A stretch of DNA of 64,000 nucleotides from assembly GCF_905475395.1 (NCBI RefSeq), contig NC_058337.1, forward strand, positions 93,924,368 to 93,988,367, in the 5' to 3' direction. Source of the stretch: Chrysoperla carnea. Lineage: Eukaryota; Arthropoda; Insecta; Neuroptera; Chrysopidae. The first letter of the stretch is position 1, and each line of letters starts with the position of its first letter. The position numbers and the translations under genes are program-made. This document shows positions 13,736 through 26,700 of the stretch, piece by piece. A model generated the notes under the pieces. The model was not told where the DNA came from and made no database searches. It saw only the letters and a program-made list of their open reading frames with translations.

Positions 13736-16199
13736 GTTTTTTTAGCGAAATTTTTTTAGGATTCTATTATACTACCAAGTTTGTCAATCATTCCAAAATT
13801 AAGAAAATTATAATTTGTTCAACAATGAATCCCTTTGTTAAATTTCAACGGTTTGTGTAAATGTTGTAAAAAGCAATAGATGCTTACAAACAGTCAAAAA
13901 ATTAATTACCTAATGTAATATTGACAATGACTTCTTAAAAATGTAATATAAAAAAATATAAGTACATTTAATATTGAAATATTTAAAAATTGATTAAGAG
14001 GTAAAATTTAAACGAATTTTTAATGTGTAGTTTATAGAACAATTCAACATTCTGAACATTAAGAATTTATTGTGCAGAATTTATAAAACTGAAAATTGTA
14101 TAGATTATAATATTAAATAGAATATTTTATAATAGAAATAAATTATTTATCTTACTAATTTTGGTGTTTCATTTTTTTTCTCTTTACCTATTTTATTATT
14201 TAAAAAGAGATCAGATTACAATAACACGTTTAAAATCGTGTGTGCAAACATTTCCATAAACTGTAGTTGTGCAAACTCATAAAATAAAGATTTAAAAATT
14301 GAAACCATGCATATAATTAAGTGATAATTATAAGCTTGAAGAATATCCAAACAACATTAATCTATAAAAACAAGCAAAGTCTAAATATGCAACCGAAGCA
14401 TTTTGATGGATACTTGATAAAGTAATCACAATCATAATTATTTACGGGACTTCTGTGATGTTAGGGGTTTATTTTATTAAGAAAATACATTTTGGAATTG
14501 TGTGCTACAATATTGAGTGCCTTTTTAAGTACCGCGACAAACATTCTTTGTAAAGTCGACGTGAATAATCCGCCACTAAGTGATTTGGGAGGTTTAAGTA
14601 CAAATATCCCCATACATTCTATCCCATCGAATTGATGTTAATAATGATTTTTATAAGGGTAAGTGTCTGGTAAAACGATGCCCTCATGTCTCATTTTAGC
14701 ATATTTAAATGTAGCAACTTTATACTAAGATAAGTTTGGTCAAATCGATTTATTTTGAGGTGTGCTATACGTGGTACAACGTTTTCTCAATCTTTCAGGA
14801 TACATGTACAATAAAGTTCTCTAAAATTATTATAAAGATACTTAGAAATCAGAATATCATAAGAATGTAAGAAAATGCATTTTATAAAAAAAAAAAATTA
14901 AAACAACTTTTTTATGGTCAATGTAAAAAAGTGGCGATTTATTTTGAAAATTATACGTCATTCCATGAAAATATTTTTTTATAAAGATAGGTAAGTGTAT
15001 ATATATATTTATTTATAATGTTATTTGAGAGACAACATTAGAAATGTGTGATTGTTTTAAAATAAAACTTGTCACAAAAGTGAATAAAATAAAAATAAAT
15101 AATTAAAAAACTTGACTCCCCTGCTAAAGAGTGAAACAACTTTTATTAGTAAATTTGTATACATATATAATTAATAAAGATAAATTGAGTAAAGCGAAAA
15201 TTTACTCATTTACTCGCTGGCCGGAAAGCTACACAAAATTGTAATCGCAGTCCGGGAACCTCTTATTGTTAGATTAAAAAATATCCCACAACACGCCCCC
15301 CCCCCTGTAGTTACAATTTCATTTACCTATTCAGTCAACGAGTAAAAGAATGACATTTCGCTTTGTATATACATATTAACTAATCAAACTTGTTTTTTAT
15401 CGATAATCTATTGAAAGGCCCCATTGGTTTTCATTATATCTGCCCTTAAAGATAGGTAGGTTATTATTACACAAATAAGTTACAGCGAACTATTTCTAGC
15501 TATTTAAATAAAGATTCAACATCATTCACTCAAATAAACTTTCGTGTTTTTGGATAAATTGAAACTCTTTATACAAAACGCTCTATGTACTTGGGAAGTA
15601 CAAAAATAATTTAAGAGATTACAAAAATTAATAAACAGTTTTTAATATTTTATTGATTAAATAAAATGAACAAATTTTTAATTTTATATACAAATACGTT
15701 TACAAAAAAATATCCCACATTTCAAAATAGTGTCTAATGTTTAGACGTTACATTTAATATATGAATTAATTTCATATTTTCAATATAAAAATATTCTTTT
15801 TTTTTACTTAATTTATTAATTAAATTTGATTTTGATTTAATATTATATGGATGTTTTTTTATAATATCAGTCAACATTTTAAGATCTAGAATCCTGTGAA
15901 TTTTAAACAGAGAATAATTCTTCCTCTTAAGATTACTAAAAGCTTATTTTGAGATTCGTTAAATTGTAATGGAATGTTTAAGTAGTAAAAGGCATATTGT
16001 TAAATGAACTGGAACGCAAAATAAGAAATGGATTTGTAAATTTTTTTATGCTCATAATCAAATCGTGGTATAAAATATAATAGATTCACCATACTTCGTA
16101 CTGAGCAGCCAAAAGTGCATATGCAAGCTGCATTTCTTGCTACTTTTTTAAAAAATAAATCAGATCAAAAAAATTTTTAAATGTCGGAATAGACTATTT

Positions 16200-16313
16200 A
16201 AGTGTTATTAAATCTTTTTACAAACACCGTGTCTTTCTTTTTGTACCCTCTTTGCTGTGATTTCAAAACAGAAAAAGATAGAATGATTGTAAAAAGATGT
16301 AAGAACACTTAAA
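16200..16313. repeat. Imperfect hairpin of about 114 bp
   Basis: TTAAGTGTTATTAAATCTTT at the left pairs with a right arm containing AAAGATGTAAGAACACTTAA. The inner TGTCTTTCTTTTT and AAAAAGATAGAATGA segments also pair, with a loop of about 28 bases. The geometry is compatible with an animal pre-miRNA-like fold, but it is equally well explained by a decayed fold-back repeat. No known miRNA seed is recognised. Confidence 0.45.
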
Positions 16314-17197
16314 TGCAGTTTTTTAAGCCATTTAACCTAATTTATTTTTCAATTTAAAAAAATGGTAGTATAGTTAAATTTATTACACTATAGGTACATC
16401 CAAGATATACTCAACATCCAAGAAGCCTATTGATAAATGGTAAGTAGCCTGATAGTCTAAATTCGAACTACTCAAAACGGGTTGACTTCCTGTTTTAATT
16501 AGTACGAATTATTATCGCCTGTTGGCGGGTTTGCAACTCCTCGTTATCAATAGAAAATCAAATGACTGCATATTTTAGACTGGTGAATACTACTAAAGGT
16601 GAGATTCATCATTTTTATTTTACGTAAATACGTTCTACCAGACTGAATATGTTCATGGATTTTTATTTCACCGGGAACCAACTGCAATGGTACATGGTTT
16701 TTCGAATTCATGTTTATGTAATAAAGAGATGTTATGTAATATTTAACGTTATTGAAATTAAATGAATAAAAGAAAGAATCTGGACCAAATAATCGTACAA
16801 GAAAGAACTAAATTTGCGTGCTATATAAATAATGGATTAATTTTGAATTTAGAATGTGTGAAAAATAATATATTTACAGTGTTTGAAGCGCGGATCTATT
16901 ATTTGCTCGAATTAGTGTTATATTTTCTACTCTTCTACATTTTATTAGATGAATGATCTAGTTTGGAATTAGAGCAGTAGCACAATAAATTAGAAATACG
17001 TGGTTCAAATCCCAGAAAAATTTAGGTATTTATTTTATGACAATTTTTTTACTTTTGCGTCATATGCAGTTACAGAGAGGGTAAACATATTTTAATTATA
17101 ACGGTGGTTAATTCTTTGCCTTTAACAAACACAAAATATAATTGAATAGTACCAAATCAATATAATACTTTGATTTAATATAGAGATTCCTTAGAGA

Positions 17198-17203
17198 TTT
17201 ATT
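17198..17203 (-). terminator. ck: Candidate poly(A) signal of ck
   Basis: AATAAA on the minus strand, about 300 bases after the ck stop codon at 17503. It is a canonical signal at a plausible distance, but such hexamers are frequent in this AT-rich DNA. Confidence 0.4.
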
Positions 17204-17502
17204 ATCGAGACCAGGTTATTTCTATAAGTCTCTATTTTTGAAATGTCCCAGCCATTTTCTATATATGACCATAATATAGCCCACATTATAAATGGATTCG
17301 TTAATCTTTTCTAACAAATTTAAATTCGGTTAAAACTTTTAAACTTGGTACAGTTTTTGCTTACTTAAGTAGATATTTTAGAAACTTGTCTTTACTATTT
17401 TAGTTACCGCATCTAGATCTATAATCGTCAAATTTTAAATACAGGGCAGATCTATAAACGTCAAATTCTAAAAGCAATCTACCCATTCCACGTAAATTTC
17501 TA

Positions 17503-17709
17503 TTATTTAATTCTGATACTTCTTTGTTTATTCATATTGGTTAACATCAACGAAATATATGACGTTAAGAGATCATCCATTTTATATCCTAATGATGTTT
17601 CACATAATAATTTTGAACCACGAACTAAGTTTCCAATAGTCATATGGAAGTATGTATTACCCGACGACCAATTTGATATCCTTGTAAATGGATGGGTTAC
17701 TAATATATC
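17503..17709 (-). CDS. ck: ck last coding exon (end of FERM-2 and stop)
   Basis: Residues 2099-2166: [20 protein letters not shown], then [20 protein letters not shown], ending in [13 protein letters not shown] and TAA at 17505-17503. The acceptor TTTATTTTACAG ends at 17710. The [15 protein letters not shown] and [12 protein letters not shown] segments are hallmarks of the myosin VIIa C terminus. It is separated from exon 5 by a 1054-bp intron that holds a fold-back element. Confidence 0.95.
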   Translation of the reverse strand, partial: DILVTHPFTRISNWSSGNTYFHMTIGNLVRGSKLLCETSLGYKMDDLLTSYISLMLTNMNKQRSIRIK

Positions 17710-20700
17710 CTGTAAAATAAAAATAGTTTATTATGTGAGTTTTAATGGTAGGTATATTTAAAAATAAAAAATTAAATTACAAATAAATAAATTCCTGAGG
17801 TACGCATCATACACGGATTACTGAAGTTATCGAGATGTTTTTTTAAAAATCTTTTTTGTTGTAACAATAAATCATTTGAAGCTTTTTAGACGTAATTAGA
17901 TCAGAATATGAATATTAAATTCGAAAAAAATATGTATAACAACCATATTACTACAAGATCCGAATTAAGGTCGACCTTCACCCATCTGTTTACCGAATGA
18001 AAGTTATTTTTTATGAAATGTAAAATATTTACAAATATCCCTGTTGTGGGTTGCCCTAAAAAATATGGTCCAGACAACTTTTAATAAAAATATCAAAACT
18101 TGGAAAGCTTGTAAATTTTATTTTTTGACTGATATTTTGTGGACAATCATATAGCACCGTATTTGCAATAAAATTATCTTTATTTATATATGTGAGGCAA
18201 TGAATTAACAGATGAACGTAATTACTATTCACAACTTGTATAAATGCGAAAATAGTGAACGAAAAGAGGCAGACAGCATAGCTGCTGCATATTCTTTATG
18301 GCTTTTACTTTCGAGTAGATCAATATTCGTTAGATATGCAAGTCTGAAAAATTTCAAAAAATTTTACTCTTGATATTTTCACTAAAAGTAGTCTTGACCA
18401 CATTTTTCTAGGCAACCCATTGCAGGGATATTTGTTAACATTTTATATTTCATAAAAAATAACTTTCATTCGGTAAACAGATGGGTGAAGGTCGATCCTA
18501 ATTGGGATCTTAGACTATATAAACTTGTGTTTAAATTCGGTTATTTATTTTTTGTTTACTACTAACAAACTAACTTTTTTTACTAACAAACAACTGAATA
18601 AACTTTTGTGCATTATATGAACCACCGAACCACCAAGAATCCAGGGGGATATATTGAGTTAATGTCCTCTCCACCCAAAGAATGATAGTAAATTTATTTA
18701 AGCGAACAAAAAATAAATCACTGAATTTAGACACAATTATATTAAATAATATAATATACATACTTTTGTTTGTGGATGAATTAAGCTGACTCCATGTTTA
18801 TTAATTGCAATTAACAACATTTCTGGATAATTTGGTTCAGTTGTTTGTTTTACTTCGAAGAAAGCAGATCCAAATGTGGGCCATCTGTATATTATTTTTA
18901 AAAATGTTATTTTGGCATTCTCCGGACTACGTCCAGCATCTTGATTATACGCAGCTACAATTGCTCTTTTCCAATCATTAGCACTTTGAACTTTCACTAA
19001 ATCGGCTGGCACTAGTTCTCTTAACATTTGACTGAAGCAAAAAATTTTCAAATATGAAAAATTAATAAGAAAAATTTCTGAAAACTTATATATAAAATAT
19101 ACTTACGGAATTGCTTGTAATTCCTGTTTACTTTCTCCAAATCGAACGCGATAAACTAAAGCAGCTAATCGTGCTGCTTCCTCTTTCGTACATTTATGAT
19201 AACCTCGTAACAATTTTGGTAACTCTTGATGGAAATGGAATATTAAATCAGCATTGCCATCTTTACCTGGCACGGTATTTGTCCATAATTTTTTCATGAA
19301 AAATACTTGATATGTAAATTGTGGTGAAACTCCATCACGACTTGGCCTTGCTTTCTTAATCCAATCGGTTAAATGACGAACGAAATCAAAGAAGAAATCA
19401 CCTTCGGGTACGGAAATTACTTTATCCGCTATCTTTACAAATAAGCTGAAACCTTCACTTGATCGTAAGTTTAACCTTTGGCTAATATTTTGGCAGAAAT
19501 CTTTTGCACGTGTACTAGAATCCACTTCAAATGCCTCATCAGTATCATCGGGGAAATAAACTTTATGGAAAATTTGTGTTGTTTTATGTTGAATAGCCTC
19601 AACTTCTACTTGATGTGGTGGGTATTTTCGTTGACCGTTACGTAATGTTTTTTGTAATCTATGCAAGGAGTCTTGGGATATTGGATGACGTCGTGTGCGT
19701 AAAAATAAGGTAAGTTCTTTTAATAAACTTTGACTGCAGGTAAATAATCCTGTGGCTAACCACATTAATTCCCATCCACGTTCTTCAGATAATCGATTCG
19801 TATTATCCGTTAACTGTTTCATTATTTGGCAATAAATTTCATCGCGTAATATTTCATGTTTTAAAGGTTTTTCAAATATTGCGTCGGTGTATTCATTTCC
19901 AATTCTAGGCCGTTTTGAAGGTAAATCTCCCATATATTTTAAAATGGCAGTGAAAGCAAAACAAGCCTCTTCCACTAGTTCGTCTTTTGCAAGTAATTTC
20001 TTTAAAAGTGGTTGTTTGATTGGGTCTCGAGAATATCGCCATAAATCATCGATATTCCCCCTTCTTGCTGAAGTTAAAGTTAATGCTTTTGACATTGTTC
20101 TTTTTAATGGAGCACGGAAATGATCTAGTGCATATTCGGATAAATTATGCGGTCGATCACGATTTTCGGTCCCATTTACAGAAAATTGTTGAGTAAGTCT
20201 TCGACCATGATCTGCCGCTTCAAGACTAAACAGCGCTAAAATATCATTAGGTGGTTTCGACATTGATGGTAAAACATATACAGTTTCTGCAGGGAAATCA
20301 CCCTTTTCTTGTGAACGTTCGCAACGCCCAACGCACCACCCTGAATTTAAAACTGTCTCGCCTGTGCTGTCCTCCTCCAGTATAATCAGATCGCCCTTTT
20401 GAAAAGTTAAAAAACTGGAGCCTTCGCCTGGGGCTTTGTAATCTTGTAAAGCAATCACAAACTTTGACCGCTTTTTTAAACCCTCTAAAAAATATACAAC
20501 TAAATCACGAATATCTTCTGCATTTGGACTTTGGAATGTAAATTCTTCTCCTCGAACCGTTGATAAACTAAATGTTTGTGTAAATACTTTATTTGTTTTC
20601 TGGCTAGACACGGTTGTTATTTCCGGGAATGATAATTCGAGTAATACTTGTTCTTGATCGTCAACGACATAAACTCCAGTCCAATTAACGGCTATAATAA

Positions 20701-23700
20701 CATCATTTTTCGGTAAATTGGGACCAGAATTTCGATATGCCTCATAAAATCGTGAAAATAATAATGGCCATTTAAATTTCGCGTAACCTACTACGTCCTC
20801 TTTAACACGAAGCGGAGGAACTTTTTCTTTTAAATAATAACTCTTTTTATAAGCTTGTACAACTAAAGCACCCCATCGATCTATTGCATTTTCGATACCA
20901 GTTAAACAATAATCTGGAATGTAATTTGGAAGAAGAGAAAATAATCGTTCGACATTTAAATCAGTGTTATATTCAATAAAATACTGTTGAGCAGCAATCA
21001 TAGCTAAATCTTCTTCTTTATCACAACGATATTCGCCAAATTTAACACCTCGGACAACTTGCTGGTATATTAAATTCGTTGCCACTTGATCTTCAGTAGG
21101 ATCATGCCATGGAGCAAAAATTTCTTTACGGAAAAATAATCTCCAAGGCGCATTTCTTTCTTGGGCCCCTTGTTCTTTCGCATATTGTTCACACTGTGAG
21201 ATTGCATCCATAACATGATCACCACCACTTCCTAGTGATGAAACTTTATCAAATAACGCAATATACAGTGAAAATCCAAACTGATCCTTCAATGCAATTT
21301 TGTCTGATAATTGGTTACAAAGTTCACGAGCTGTTGTTGCTGAATCAGCCAGTAATGTTTTTGTATTACCGTCCATAAAAGTTATTGGTAACATTATAGG
21401 TTTTTTCGATTTGGTAGCTTGCAACTCCAACCAACTTGGAGGTTGGTTTCGTGTTCCATTATTAAATGTACGTTTTAATCGATCTTCACAATATGGTGCA
21501 TATCCTGGTGGACCTTCTCTAATAAATGCTCGTAAATAATTTACAAACTTTTCTGATGGAGCAAAACAACCCACACAGAGAGACAGTAATATCCAGCCTC
21601 TAGCGTGTGAAGATTTCGATGGATTATTTGTTAATTGTTTACAAATTTGACAATAAATTTCATCACGAAGTTCAGCACGTAAAATTCCATGTCCAATAAT
21701 AAAATGTAATTTTTCCAAATTTGATGTAGGGCGTGATTCAAGCCACGATTGATAACTATCTGCAGTGTATTCTTCATCTTGAAGCTTTCTTCGAACATCT
21801 TCTCCTAGCTTATTTTTGCGTTTTAGTGTTAACGAAACTAATTTATGTCGAATTGATCGTGGTTTTGTTTTCATAAATGATTCTGGATCCAATCCAATCA
21901 TTTGTGCTTCTTGAAATTCTTTACTACGTATAAAATTACGACCTAGTGTTGCTGTTACTTTTGACATGACCGATGTATTGTCACGATCCATTGTATGATA
22001 TTTTGGTTCAGCAATATCACCAGTAAAACGTAAAATTGTAACCCACAACGCTTGGGCTGCTAATTGATCCCCTTGGGTATGTAATGGCAAGAGAGGATGT
22101 TTTAATGGTTTTCTTGAATATTGATGATTGATGTTTCCTTGGAAATATGTTGCAGCAAATTTTTGGAACTTAAAATCACTTAAATCTTCTTCATCCTCTG
22201 AAGGTGTTTGCATTGGTGATATGATTTCTTGTTGATCCGTATTATTTGGTAAATCCATAAATACAGAAGTTTCACGAGCAGGCGTTGGTGCTTCACTTGA
22301 ACTATCTGGTAAGAAATCGAACATAGCTTCAACTAATTTTGAATCATCTACAGGTTCGTCTTGCTTTCTGGCTGCATCGTTTATTATATTCTTCTTAACT
22401 TCAACTCTCCGACGATCTTCCATTTCGATTTCCATTTCTTTACGTTCTAATTCATACATTCTTTCCCTATAATTTTGTTCAGCAATTTCTTTAGCTCGTT
22501 TATTTCCCGCATCTTTCAACTCCCGTTCTTCTAGCTTGCGTAAGCGTAATGCTTCCAAATGCTGCCTGTATTCAAATTTCAATTTTTGGAATCGTCGTTG
22601 AGCAATCATACGTCGAACATGTGACTGTATTTTAACAATTGCCCACATTTTATGACCATATTCTCGTCGTACTAAAAATCCTCGGGAATGTGCCTGCAAT
22701 CCTACAATATGGCCACGTAAATGTCGAAAGCGATGTGATAAAACTCGTGCTCGAATTAACGCTTGTAAGCGCATATAACCAACTCGCATTCGTTTATACC
22801 TCTGGCGTTGTGCGTATCCTTGCCAATACTTTTGAATAATCATAGCAGCAGCTTTCATTCGCAAGAATCGTCTACGATATACCCAACCACGTATTGATCG
22901 TTGTAAAATTAAAATTTTTCTAGTCAATACACGATCTCTTTCTTGTTCCAAGAATAAATCATGTGCATCTTTTAAAAATACTTTGGTGTGACCCAACTGA
23001 TAGTCAGTTCTGCCTAATACAGAAGCACAAATTTTGCTTGTCGCTAAACGACAATCAGTTTTATGACTTGGTGGAACTCCAGGTATTAAAAATCGATACC
23101 GTTCAACAAAATCACGAAAACTATGTCGAATTGGATATCCAGCACGTCGTATACGAATTGTTTCCATCATTCCTGAGTAACGTAGCTGTCGACAACATAA
23201 ATTTCGATCGAACATCATAGGTTTCTTATATTCATTGGGTTTAATACATCGAATAAAGAAGGGTTGACAACTTGACAGAGTTTTCATTAACGCATCTAAA
23301 CTTTTTTTGAATTGTGTAGATAAAGTTGGTGTACGTTTTCTAGTTTCACTTCCCATTCCAATATCATCAGCGAAAATTTGTTGTAAAAATTTATTATTGG
23401 ATATATGAATTAATTGTAATAAATCTGCACTAAAAGTATCACGATTTTTTTCGAGAAACCCACGAGTATCATAAAATACAACTCCAGCAAAATGATTTAA
23501 TCCAAAACTTGTATTTATATCTGATTTTGGTTTTAAATAATTCTTATGCGTACCATGCGTCTTATGAATTTTCGCTAACATTGTTTGATCGGTACCCTTT
23601 GGAAATTTACTTTCTTCATCAATTAAAGCCATAATATTTAATTGTTTTATTGCAATCAAATCTAACGCATCTTGATTATCCACAAATTCAATATGTTGCC

Positions 23701-26700
23701 AATTAATACCTTCCAAATTGTATTCTTCTTGTTCTAATTTGAAAATGTGTTGAACAAAAAATTGTTGCAAATTTTCATTTGCATAATTTATACAAAATTG
23801 TTCAAAACTATTGTGACTAAAATTCTCGAAACCGAATATATCCAAAACTCCAATTGCACATCGTGTTGATGCTTTTGGCTTGAATATGGCATTGTTGATT
23901 TTTTTGACAATTAAAACAAATAAACGTCCATAGATCCCTTTAACAAAGGCATCTCGCACATCCACTGATTGTTCTTTTGATAATGTTGAGACAACGGTTT
24001 CCCCATGAGCGAATAATGTTTTTTGAGTAAGTGCATCGATTAATGGTTGAGCAGGAACACCTAATAATTGTGCAACACGATGGACATTTGTGGCGTCTGG
24101 TATTTCTGTTGCATCTAAATTATCTACAACGGTTGCTTTATATTTAATATTGCCCACATGTAATAAAGCAGCTAATAGTTTAATGATTTCCCAAATTTCT
24201 TGATCGGTAAATAGTAATACTTTCATTGCAGATCGAATATCAGCAAATTCAGCAGCATCATCACGTCCTTCGCATGTGATACTTCCACCCTATATAAAAC
24301 AAAGCGTACATTAGTTTCTAGCAAGTCAATGACACTACTGGATGAGAGTCAGGGGCAATTATTATAGTTTTTGCTAGGCCTTGGGATGGATTTGTAATTT
24401 TATGAAGTGATCAAAATAATTATTATAATAATTTTATCAGGAACCAAAATTAGTCTTAATAAAAAAATGTACTTACCCCAGTTAAATAACGATATTGACT
24501 AGCATCGCCTAAATCCAATTTTTGTTTATCTTCTTTACTTAATCCAGCCAATAAACAATAAAATATATGATAATTACGTTCATCTGGATTTTGTGACACT
24601 ATTCTAGATTTTTCTAATAAATATTGTTCAATTTTCGCTCCTTCAATAACACCATGACTATTAAAATGTATATCAATATATTTGCCGAAACGTGATGAAT
24701 TATCATTTCGTACAGTTTTTGCATTCCCAAATGCTTCTAAAATTGGATTAGCCTCTAATATTTGTTGTTCAATCCATGAATGTTTTCCACTAATTGCAGC
24801 TAAATATTGTAATATTAATTTTGTACTTTCGGTTTTACCAGCACCAGATTCTCCAGATATTACAATACATTGATCTTGTCCATAACGACGCATATGTGCA
24901 TATGAATTATCACCAATTGCAAATATGTGTGGAGGTAATTCACCAATTTTACGTTCTTTATATAATTTTATTTGATCTGCTGTGTATATTGGTAATATCT
25001 GATATGGATTGACAGCAACGAGAATTGAACCAGTGTACGTCTAGAAAAAATATTGCAAAATGAATAAGATAAGATTTAGCAGCGGCCCCTTGAGTTAAAT
25101 TTAAACAAGATATGTTGAGGTATCATTAAATTTTCTTTATTGTAAGCTTATTCAATATTTCTTTATTGTATGAGGTAAAATTTACTGAATGCGTTGTATG
25201 TATGAAGATAATATCAGAATACGTTTTATGTATGAAGATTTGCATCTTAGTACATCTATACTTGTCATGATAGAATGCAGTCTAAGAAAAAAGTAGGAAA
25301 AACTATTTCTTGGTTGTTGCGGCCGAAGAAGACATAGAGAGCCAATCAAAACAAAAATAGGCACAGGCATTAGAGATTCTACGAAAAGAACGCGGAAGTT
25401 TTTTTAAGGAATACATTGGGATACTTAAACAAATCTAGTAACTCTCTCGATTGAATTATGTCTCGAAAAGGGCTGTTTTTAGGAGAAAAGTAAAGAAAGA
25501 AATATTTTTAATTTTTCGAAGGTTACCCTGCGTAAAACACTTAACAGTATATTAATACATGGAGACTTTTTGCAGTTTAATAGGAAGGCTAAACGAAACT
25601 TTATGAGAAAATTTAGCTTTACTCGAATTTAACTATTTTTTCTATTAAAGAAAAAATTAGGACACTAAACGATAATTTTTTAGACAAAAACTAAACGATA
25701 ATTTTTTGCAGGAAATTTGTGAAACAAAATTGGTCTTTTGTACCATTTTTATGGCGATTAAGTAACTGTTAGGGTGATATTAACGAAAATTGTTTTTCGA
25801 AGTCTTTCATCCTGCGTAAAATACTTATGAATACATAAGGACTCTTTTGCGAAAATTTAGCATTTATAGAATTTTTCCGAAGTTAGGCTATTGTTTGTCT
25901 ATTATAATGGAATAAATATACTACTCAATACAAAGTGGGAATATGGGATCAATATATAAAATACTTACATAAATTAAATTTTCATTATATCTAATTAAAA
26001 GGTTTCTTAAAATTCCAGCTTCATGTAAATCACCTAAACTAATCATATCCTCCACTCCTTGTACGGATGTTGCATGCATGGCCTTAATACGCCGTTCTGG
26101 CGTAAGCCATATTTCACGGTCATCGTCATCTCGTACTTGTATTCGACGTCCTTCGGCCGATACAACTCTAGCACCAATTGCGACATCAAATTCATTTCCC
26201 GATACTGGTTCTATCCAAATGTAGTCACCCTGAAATATAATAACTAATTTTAATAAATCGTTAATCTTATACTAAGGTAAACCGTAAACGTCAAAATAAT
26301 TTACTAGAAATTTAAGTTATGTAGTTTATGTTTTATTTTCGAAGATTTTAATTCTCTTTTAGTTAAAGAAAAAATAAACCAAAACTAGATGTAACCTCGA
26401 GACTGAGCAAGCTTTCGCCAATCCAGCCTTGTTATTCGAATCCTTTCACAAGTCTCAATCAAATCCAATATAATAAGTCTTGGTATGCTTAAGGCTAATA
26501 TTCAAAGCTTGGTTTGAAAACTCATCTCGAAAAAGTTGATTTCAAGACGACTTGATTTTGGATATTTATTTTGTGTCTGCCATTAGGCAGGAACGAAATG
26601 TGTTTGGCATTTGAGAGAAGATGCGTTTACTGTGTTTTCTAGTGTGCATTACCGAATAAGACAATTTTTATCAAATTATTTTTCATGTTCTTTTGGCAAT

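Larger units (their letters stand above)
5775..17197. other. Convergent intergenic region between Su(H) and ck
   Basis: About 11.4 kb with no recognisable protein or RNA gene. All reading frames are short and unlike known families. It holds a 114-bp tandem duplication (6669-6892), an inverted pair of TTGCACCGA/TCGGTGCAA segments near 6140 and 6253, several AT-rich hairpins and two striking GC-rich hairpins (10316 and 13696), listed separately. Long 3' untranslated regions of either gene could extend into it. Confidence 0.6.

Noticed and set aside
16970..17025. B-box-like GTGGTTCAAATCCCAG
   Set aside because: No A box at the right spacing and no acceptor stem; not enough to call a tRNA or a SINE.
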